This document shows positions 57,096 to 64,000 of a stretch of 64,000 bases of DNA, one piece after another. Each line of letters starts with the position of its first letter. Within the stretch, counting starts at the first letter, position 1. Source of the stretch: Jaltomata sinuosa (lineage: Eukaryota > Streptophyta > Magnoliopsida > Solanales > Solanaceae); contig QJPP01001789.1 of the NCBI GenBank assembly GCA_003996215.1, forward strand, positions 248,001 to 312,000, read 5' to 3'. Position numbers and translations under genes: made by a program. Below the pieces are notes generated by a model that saw nothing but the letters and a program-made list of their open reading frames with translations, searched no databases and was not told the origin of the DNA.

Positions 57096-58119
57096 TTTAT
57101 GGACTTAAGTTAGTTTCAGCATGCTAAATAATTAGAAGCTTTGCTCATAAGACTTTCATTAAACAACTTGCTCATAGGATTAATTAATAAATGTTTTTGC
57201 ACGTTTTCATCGCTAGATATCATGCTACATAAAGTGTTAATTGTACGAATAGTGAGACCTATGTGAGATCATTTATGTGCTACTTGTTCCCCAGTCCATG
57301 TATGTTTTGATTGACGTTAACCCCGTGTCTAAGTAGGAAACCTAAGATTTTATTTGTCTAGATCCATATCCAGTTAGTAAGTCCAATGCCTCTTGGACAT
57401 TAAGTTGGGACGGGTAGGCATACTAAGGTACGCTAGATTTTCCATTTCTTTAGTACGCTCCTAGGAATAATAATCTTAATAACCAATTTAGACGGATAGA
57501 TAGACGGATATGATGGAAATCGACCCGAGCAGAATACGACAATGTCTTTGGAATTGTCTCCGATAATAAGCCGGGCGCTGATCCGAATAGGTTAGAATTA
57601 ACCTAAGTTTGTTTTTTTCCATTTGTTTGGGGTAGTTAACTAAGTCACTTAGTAATTAAGTTATCTTCTTTATATCATTGTGTAAATTCTATTCTCTCGC
57701 TTATCTCTTACTTGTTCATGTATTTTAATTGTGATTCACGCCTATTTCTTTCTTACTTAGATTTATTAATAACTTAATTAGAGCCTAACTTATCTGTTTC
57801 TTTTAAAAATAAGATTTTTACTTTAATTTATTAATCGACCTTTGTTTATCACATAATTCCCCAAATAAATAACGAATCTGGCAGGGACCCACATTTGTGG
57901 ACCTCGAAAGGTGCTTAACACCTTCCTTTCGAGGTAACTTGAACCCTTACCCGATTTTTGGTTGCGTAGACTTAAAAATAAAATTTAATTGTAATTAGTT
58001 AGAACGGTGCCCTAACGCGCCTTAAATTCGTTAGGTGGCGACTCTTCACTCTCTTTTCCTAAAAGAGAGTTGTCACGTCAAATCCCGCTTTTTCGCGAGA
58101 AAAATGGGGCGCGACAGAA

Positions 58120-58137
58120 TGACGACTCTGCTGGGGA
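58120..58137 (+). other. Primer-binding site of the Ogre-like element
   Basis: TGACGACTCTGCTGGGGA lies three bases after the LTR end. It is one base off TGGCGACTCTGCTGGGGA, a primer-site type used by Ogre/Tat-group elements. Confidence 0.8.
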
Positions 58138-59697
58138 TACTTAGGTTCTAACCATTATGGATTTTATGTTATGTGGGAATTTGTGTTATCTTATTTTATT
58201 TAAAGAATGTTTTCTCTTCCTAATTAATTTCGTTATTTTTTCATGTTTAGCTTGCTCTTTTGTCAAATTACTTGTGATCCTTTATTAATTTGTTTACTTG
58301 CTTTTTTCTTTACTGCTTTCATTAACTGTTCAATATGTTACTTTCTTTTTTTTATATGCTACATGTTATCGCTTTTCATAACTAGCATTCCGTTCATACT
58401 TCTCCCACTTGGGAACTTCACACTTTCACACACCATACACGTGAGTTGTGCCTTTGCACTTCTCCAAAATTCTTTCAAACACCCATTTTAAAGAGTTGTC
58501 ATAGACGTGGGGTGAGCGGATAGTTTTGCTTCCGTGTGACCACGTGCCTCCTCGCATAGGAAAACCTTGAGTCTGTGTCCATCCAAATCTTGAAAACCTA
58601 AGATAGTGTTGTACCCACCCCTTATACTTAACTCATGCATGTATTAACTAAATGGGTGTTCGTGACACCAGAATGATGCATATATTTATTTGCTATGTGT
58701 TAATATTTTATGTTTACGTTATCATTCTTGTCTTAGCCTATCTCTTACTCTTAGAATTTCAAGCTTTAGGCGACGTCAAAATTCATTTATTTGCACTTAA
58801 TGCAAGTAATTTTATAGTACCGTACCTTTTTTCCTTAGGCCCAAATCGTACAATCTTAGGGCCTAGTCAAATCCTCATTTATTCTAACGTTATGATTTGA
58901 GCTTGTCCTCTAGGAATCTTCTTTTGACATGCAAATCATCTCTTTATTTGATCTATTCCTTGATAGGATATTCCAGACCCCTTTCTAACCTCTTAGGGTA
59001 ATTTGTTACCTTTAGAATATCCTTGACTCCTCGCGTTCTACATGGACATATTATTTTCTCTGTCAAAATCTTATTTATTTGGGTCCATATTTCATCGTAA
59101 GTTTGACTTTCAATCGTCAATATTCGATGTTTGTGTCAACTTTCAACTCTCGCAACTTTTGAGTTGTATAGATCCCTCATAACGTTAATTCGATTCTAAA
59201 TAAATCGTAATATGTTACTCAGATAAATAAGGCATTCCACTCTATGACTCCATAATATTGTTCTTCATAAGATATTTTCTTTCGTGCATTCCTCCTTTGT
59301 TAATCATGAATCTACGTATCCTAAGGTTGACTAAAGTTGAACGTTACATGAAAAAGAATAATGTGGAGAGAGCTATAGTGTTCAACAATAATCGACCTTG
59401 TTCATCCTACGACTCCCTTGGCTCTTAAGATTGCATCCTAGTATCGTGCCGAACCTTCGAAATCATAAGTTCTGTTACTATCATAAATTTCGTGCAAAGC
59501 TCAAATCTCTGCGTTTAAATCACTCTTTAAATTCTAATTCTCGTCCATTTTGGGCGTCTCTTATTTTTAAGTATCATTATCATTATTATTATTCAATGTT
59601 TCAAGCTTATGTATGCTACATGATAATTTTATTTGTGTTTAATTTTGCTCAAAGGTTATCTAGCGTTTGAACATCGATTCGACTAAGAATCTGCAAT
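58138..59697 (+). other. Untranslated leader of the Ogre-like element
   Basis: AT-rich sequence with scattered small ORFs but no protein signature. Long leaders between primer site and gag are usual in this group. Confidence 0.65.
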
Positions 59698-60933
59698 ATG
59701 GAAAATATGCTCAGTATTCGAAAGAAAGCTAGTCTTCTTCCTTCTAGCTCCAGGCAAAATACTTTTTGGACTATATCTCCTCTCTCCGTCCCTACTCATA
59801 CACTCCCTGAACAAATATCTTCAGCCCACTTTGATCGTGGTAATTTACCGAGCATGATTATGTCTGGCGAAGATGAGAACAACAAGCTAGGTGCATTGCA
59901 AAAAAGGATTCATGATTTAGAAGAGAGGGTGGATGAAAAATTACGCCCTGAAAATGTTTATGACCTGAGGTATAAGAAATTATGTCTACATCCGGGAATT
60001 GAATTGCCGCTAGGGTACAAAGTTCCAAGATTCAATGTGTTTGATGGGCATGGGGACCCAATCACACATCTTAAGGATTATTGCAACAGATTGGTTGGAA
60101 CATGACATAACGAGTTTCTTCTTATGAAGTTATTTATTCAGAGTTTATCAGGAATAGCACTCACATGGTATGTCAAACAAGACTTTGACAAATGGTATTC
60201 GTGGGAAGATATGGCTCGAGACTTTGTAGAACAATATAAGTTCAACATTAAGGCCGATGCAACTATGCTAAATTTGCTCGAATTAAGAAAATTGAATCAC
60301 GAGTCTTTTGAGGAATATGTAACACGATGGAGATTAGAAGCTTCTAAAGTGCGTCCTTCAGTACCTGAAGAAGAATTGGTACAAACCTTCATAAGATCAC
60401 TCAATGGTGTATATTATGAATCATTTTACTTCGCAAGTATTCAAAGCTTTGATAATCTGATTCGAATTGGGAAAGAATTGGAATATGACATTCAGACGGG
60501 GAGAATCAATGATGTTTCTACAATACAAGCCGCCTTTCAAACATTGAAGAGCTCACAGGATGAAAAAGGAAATAAGATATCGACCCCTATACCTCAAACA
60601 CAATATCATCAAAATTCTGAACAAGTCCATGCCATTTTTGATGAGCGTCCCCAGTCGTATAACCCACAAAGTTCTCCAGAGGTGTATCAGGCACCCGATT
60701 CTTCTCCACAAAAAGGGAGAAAACCTCGTACCTTTACTCCTTTAACGGAAACTTTGTCGAGTGTATTTCAAAGATTGTGGGCTCAAGGAGTGTTGAAACC
60801 AATAAGAGGATGGATTCCTAGGTACTCATCTCCGTGTTTTGATCCGTTCAAAAGTTGTGTTTATCACTCAAATGTTCAAGGTCATGATATCGAGGAATGT
60901 TCAGCATTGAAGCACAAAAATTTCAGACTATGA
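59698..60933 (+). CDS. Ogre/Tat-type Gag, one in-frame stop
   Basis: The 412-codon frame is broken only by a TGA at 60103-60105. The N-terminal part has a short coiled-coil (LGALQKRIHDLEERVDEKLR) and the entry LCLHPGIELPLGYKVPRFNV. The retrotransposon gag domain runs through FDGHGDPITHLKDYCNRLVG, IQSLSGIALTWYVKQDFDKW, NLLELRKLNHESFEEYVTRW and FIRSLNGVYYESFYFASIQS. The C-terminus has CVYHSNVQGHDIEECSALKH, the C/H-type knuckle of Tat/Ogre gags. A one-base shift near 60925 would extend it as MIEKGKIKVQRS. It would form the particle core. Near-integrity fits the element's youth, and it may be the only protein the family still makes. Confidence 0.85.
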
Positions 60934-61971
60934 TTGAGAAGGGCAAAATAAAAGTGCAAAGATCACCAAACAGTAATCCTGTCATGATAAATGCAGTCAT
61001 TGTTCAAGGTGATCCAACAAAAATATTTCCAAGACATTTAACAAGGAAGCACAGGCTACATCAAAGAAATTGACGAGAACAAGACTCTCATATGCAAAGT
61101 GTTACTATCCTCTATTTGTCCGTCTTATGATCAATAAACTTTTTCGGCTTTTATTCACTCTCTTTTGTATTCCTGAACTACATTTGACCTGATTTCCATT
61201 TGGATATGTAGGCAGCTCATTATTGGGTTTGGTCTTAATCTAATAAAAATTTCTTCTCCTTTCACTTTCAAATCGAATTGGCCTTGACCAAGCTATCCAC
61301 TCATTAAGCCTAAATTCTTTTAATCTGTCAAGCGGCCAATAATATCATAATGCAGATTCAAAATTAGGATCGTGATGGTCAAGCGCAAGGCAACCATATT
61401 TTTTGTGCTAATATTCTTGTTTGAGTGAAGCAGGAATACATGACTCTTTACATGAAAATATTGTCTGAGTTTTGAGAAACTTTAAAAATTCTACAGGGAG
61501 GCAATCTTTCGATATGGGAAGACCTGCATAAAGTATTTTATTTTAAACTGGGGCAGAAATTTTTGAGTAGTCCTCAAAAATTTTACCAAAATACATGGCG
61601 AGCTCGAATTCACAGAATCAAAACAATGCAAAGAGGCAAAGACAAGTTAAGGTATGTATCAATCTCGCCTTTTAAAACTTACAGCTTTTCTTTGAATGCA
61701 GGAATAACAAGTGTAAATCACAAAAAAAAATTCGCAATCAAGAAAAAAATCGTCACCAAGAGATGCTCTGCTTCCTCTCGCATCTGACGCAAAGGCTAAG
61801 ATGTTCTATCCTTATACTTTCGAATTATGCTACTTTTGGCCACTAAATACTTGAATTGAGCCACTAGCATTTAGTTAAGCTACTTTTGATCCATTGAATA
61901 TGGAAATCAGATTATTATTGCTACTAAATAATTAAATTGTGTTATTACTGAGCTACTAATATGTAGGCTTG
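60934..61971 (+). other. Ogre-like internal 3' region, gag tail then non-coding
   Basis: The first about 100 bases continue gag-like sequence in a shifted frame. Afterwards no protease or polymerase similarity is visible where pol should be. A motif AAACTGGGGCAG plus hairpin lies at 61545-61583. Confidence 0.65.
61557..61583. repeat. Hairpin after AAACTGGGGCAG, copy 1
   Basis: The arms AAATTTTTGAG (61557-61567) and CTCAAAAATTT (61573-61583) are perfect complements. A related hairpin follows the same motif at 62432-62453. Confidence 0.9.
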
Positions 61972-62330
61972 TTCACCTTACAAAGGACATCTAAGGTTAG
62001 CCCGCCTTACAAATGGGACACCAAAGGTTGGTCCGCCTTACAAATGGGACACCTTAGGCTTGTCCGCCTTACAAATGAACATTCAGGAGCGTTCGCCTTA
62101 CAAAGGAACACTCCAGGCTTGTTCGCCTTACAAATGAACATTCAGACTCGTTCGCCTTACAAATGAACATGTAGGCTCGTTCGCCTTACAAAGGGACACT
62201 TCAGGCTTGTTCTCCTTACAAATGAACATTCAAGCTCGTTCGCCTTACAAAGGAACACTTCAGGCTCATTCGCCTTACAAATGTACACTTAGGCTCGTTC
62301 GCCTTACAATAAGACATCTTCTTTTGGCCC
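61972..62330. repeat. About 30-bp tandem repeat, twelve copies
   Basis: CGCCTTACAAATGAACA-type units have CCTTAC starting at 61976, 62005, 62036, 62067, 62096, 62126, 62155, 62184, 62214, 62243, 62273 and 62302. The period is 29-31 bp. Units alternate between AAATG(A/G)(A/G)ACA and AAAGG(A/G)ACA versions. Confidence 0.93.
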
Positions 62331-62936
62331 TACAAAATATATAAATTATTTTAAAAAAAAAATCCTTACGTACTTACATCCACAGGTTTAACAACTGATG
62401 ATTTCTCTTCAAAGTTTTAAACTGGGGCAGAATTTTTGAGGTTCCTCAAAAATACTGCAACAACATTAAAAGGATAAGTTGTCTCACCTCTTCTCTTCAT
62501 TATTATTATTTATTACTATTTTGCGCCACATTAGTCAATACTTCTCTATACTAATGAGCTAACAATTTTATCTAGTTGTGCAGGCAAGACAAGAAACGGC
62601 TAAGAGCAATTCTTCAAAGCATGATTCTTTATTCGCAAATCATATTCACATTCCATTTTGCTCATACTCTAACCTTGTCAACTGTGTTATCCTGATTCAA
62701 AACTCATATTTGTCAATTTTAGTTAGGGATCTTGTTCGTCCCTAAATCTAGAACTACACAAGGCCTGATTCTCGTAAGACCCGAGATATGTAAGCGACTT
62801 GAAAACCAAAGTCTCGGCCGCAACACTTTTGCAATCCCCTTTTGCTTTTCGGATTCAGGAGAATTAATCGTCAGGTCAGACAAAATTGGCTACTAGTCAA
62901 CATTCCTTGCCCGCCAATTCATCCTTCATTCCCGAA
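62331..62936 (+). other. Ogre-like 3' internal sequence
   Basis: Non-coding. It contains the second AAACTGGGGCAG plus hairpin (62420-62453). No ORF with recognisable similarity is present. Confidence 0.6.
62432..62453. repeat. Hairpin after AAACTGGGGCAG, copy 2
   Basis: The arms ATTTTTGAGG (62432-62441) and CCTCAAAAAT (62444-62453) are perfect complements with a two-base loop. Confidence 0.9.
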
Positions 62937-62951
62937 CAAGGAAGGGGCAGC
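62937..62951 (+). other. Polypurine tract of the Ogre-like element
   Basis: AAGGAAGGGGCAGC lies immediately before the 3' LTR start TGTTGACACCC. Confidence 0.85.
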
Positions 62952-64000
62952 TGTTGACACCCAATTTTGACCTCTCTATACCTCTCTCGGGCTATTATTA
63001 TACTAATTATTGTTATTTTTTAAGCTTAATTTTCCTCGCGTATTGCTTTTATTTACTAAGTAAATCACGTTTTTATCGTCATCGTGATACTTTTAAATTC
63101 GTATACAATTTTTTTAATATATAATTTATTTCATATTATTACTATTTTTCCATATATTTCATATGATATTACATGTCATTTATTTTACGTACAATATATA
63201 TACGTAATTTATTTATTTTTAAAATAATTTATCTTTTGATAATTATCGTTAACTATTATTTTATCTACTAAATTTTATATACGTAGTAGTTTATTTATTA
63301 AATAGCCATCCGAATTCAATTTTCAATCTCAAATTATTTAAATCCTAGTCCCTTCCTACCCAGTTTATTTCAATTTTAGCCTAAATTGAGCTAATTTGAC
63401 CGAATTTTAAATCCCAAGTCCAATTTAATCTCAGCCGTTGATCTAATACGATCAACGGCCGAGATCAAACCCTTTTCTTCTTTCCTTTTTAAACAAGACA
63501 CCCCCAAACCTAACCCCATTCTCCTTCACCCCCCACCAGCCGCCTCCACCCCTGATCTCTCTCTCTCCTCTCTTCATCTCCTCCAACCACTGCCGCCGCT
63601 CCACTTCTCCGCCCGTCACCGCTACAAATACCGACCGGCGGAACCACCCAGATTTCCCCACTTTCTCCACCACCCACCGCTATAAACCAGCCACCAACAC
63701 CCTCTTCCTTATTCCCCGCTACTGCGACCAGAAAACCCCAGCCGCGACCTCTTTTCCCCCACCATTCTTTCTCTCCCCCTCTCTCTATATTTTCGGTAAA
63801 CAACCACCAAACAGACTTGCCACCTCCCCTCTCTATATTTTTGGGTTAAGCTCTGGTGAAGAAGGCCCTGCTAACATCACATCACTAATACTGTTGGTGA
63901 AATGCATTCGATAGTGTTTAACACTCATGGACCGCATCTTATCAGGTTACTGAGCGTAACTTATGGCAGGCTCAATTCATCTCTGGATGATCTTTTGGTG
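62952..64000 (+). mobile_element. 3' LTR of the Ogre-like element, first 1049 bp
   Basis: It is colinear with 53728-54776 and has the same length. Differences seen by eye number about ten substitutions, for example near 63184, 63317, 63323, 63370, 63401 and 63793. It is truncated by the window end. Confidence 0.93.

Larger units (their letters stand above)
53728..58116 (+). mobile_element. 5' LTR of the Ogre-like element (4.4 kb)
   Basis: It begins TGTTGACACCC and ends GGGGCGCGACA. Internal landmarks are a 16-bp inverted repeat (54204-54241), a pyrimidine-rich tract (54250-54600) and eight 49-bp repeats (56680-57095). Minus-strand ORFs across the pyrimidine tract are composition artefacts. 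4.4 kb is typical only of Ogre-group LTRs. Confidence 0.88.
53728..64000 (+). mobile_element. Ogre-like Ty3/gypsy element, non-autonomous, continues past the window
   Basis: The 5' LTR (53728-58116) is followed by a primer site, a long leader, gag and a repeat-rich 3' part. A polypurine tract and the start of the 3' LTR (62952 onward) follow. Very long LTRs, this primer site and the gag type point to the Ogre/Tat group. There is no protease, reverse transcriptase or integrase in the 4.8-kb interior. The 1049 visible bases of the 3' LTR align with the 5' LTR without net indel and differ at about ten positions by eye (about 1 %). It is a recent insertion into the sirevirus RT, and its right end lies about 3.3 kb beyond the window. 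Confidence 0.9.

Noticed and set aside
58243..58900. Hydrophobic small ORFs that could suggest membrane proteins
   Set aside because: They lie in the AT- and T-rich leader of the Ogre-like element. T-rich DNA gives Phe/Leu/Ile-rich translations by default.

Overview
This window looks like nuclear DNA of a flowering plant. The element families and their co-occurrence (Tekay/Del chromoviruses, a sirevirus, Ogre/Tat-type and Athila/Tat-type elements, a TNP2-type CACTA transposon) suggest a eudicot, most plausibly one of the Solanaceae. That placement is an inference; no host gene confirms it. I found no intact protein-coding host gene, no tRNA, no rRNA and no CRISPR. Nearly every coding stretch is a broken transposon gene.

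Layout. 1-7665: remnants of Ty3/gypsy chromoviruses, ending in an integrase-chromodomain fragment and its 3' LTR. 7666-13013: a 5'-truncated CACTA element with a decayed TNP2 transposase, subterminal repeats and a 3' terminal inverted repeat. 13014-18500: an unrecognised coiled-coil gene relic, an LTR-like piece and a minus-strand Tat-like gypsy remnant. 18500-24364: an AT-rich interval with small DNA transposons, including a complete non-autonomous hAT-type element (perfect 12-bp inverted repeats, perfect 8-bp target duplication) and a Mutator-like foldback element.

24365-42162: a nest. A minus-strand chromovirus gag is split by a 13.2-kb plus-strand chromovirus (25996-39222, both LTRs, initiator-Met primer site). 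That element's integrase is in turn split by a solo LTR (33276-35848, duplication ACTTC). 42163-43447: a minus-strand gypsy LTR. 43448-53727: the 3' part of a minus-strand sirevirus (reverse transcriptase, RNase H, env-like ORF, repeated polypurine tracts, 3' LTR). Its env-like ORF is split by a non-autonomous Athila/Tat-type element (46127-51069, duplication CCAGG), and its reverse transcriptase by an Ogre-like element (53728 to beyond the window end) with 4.4-kb LTRs, a gag gene and no pol.

Insertion order can be read from the nesting and from LTR-LTR divergence counted by eye: the large chromovirus is old (over 10 %), the Athila/Tat-type element intermediate (about 2.4 %), and the Ogre-like element young (about 1 %).

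The least expected signals are in the LTRs. Several gypsy LTRs of the same broad group share a strong splice-donor-like motif, a CAGTAC...GTACTG stem-loop and, 36-45 bases after it, a U-rich acceptor-like site, which together look like an intron inside the LTR. In at least five LTR types a palindrome-rich or GC-rich island lies just upstream of the presumed transcription start. The sirevirus carries many copies of one palindromic word, GGACCAGGTCC, in both coding and non-coding parts.
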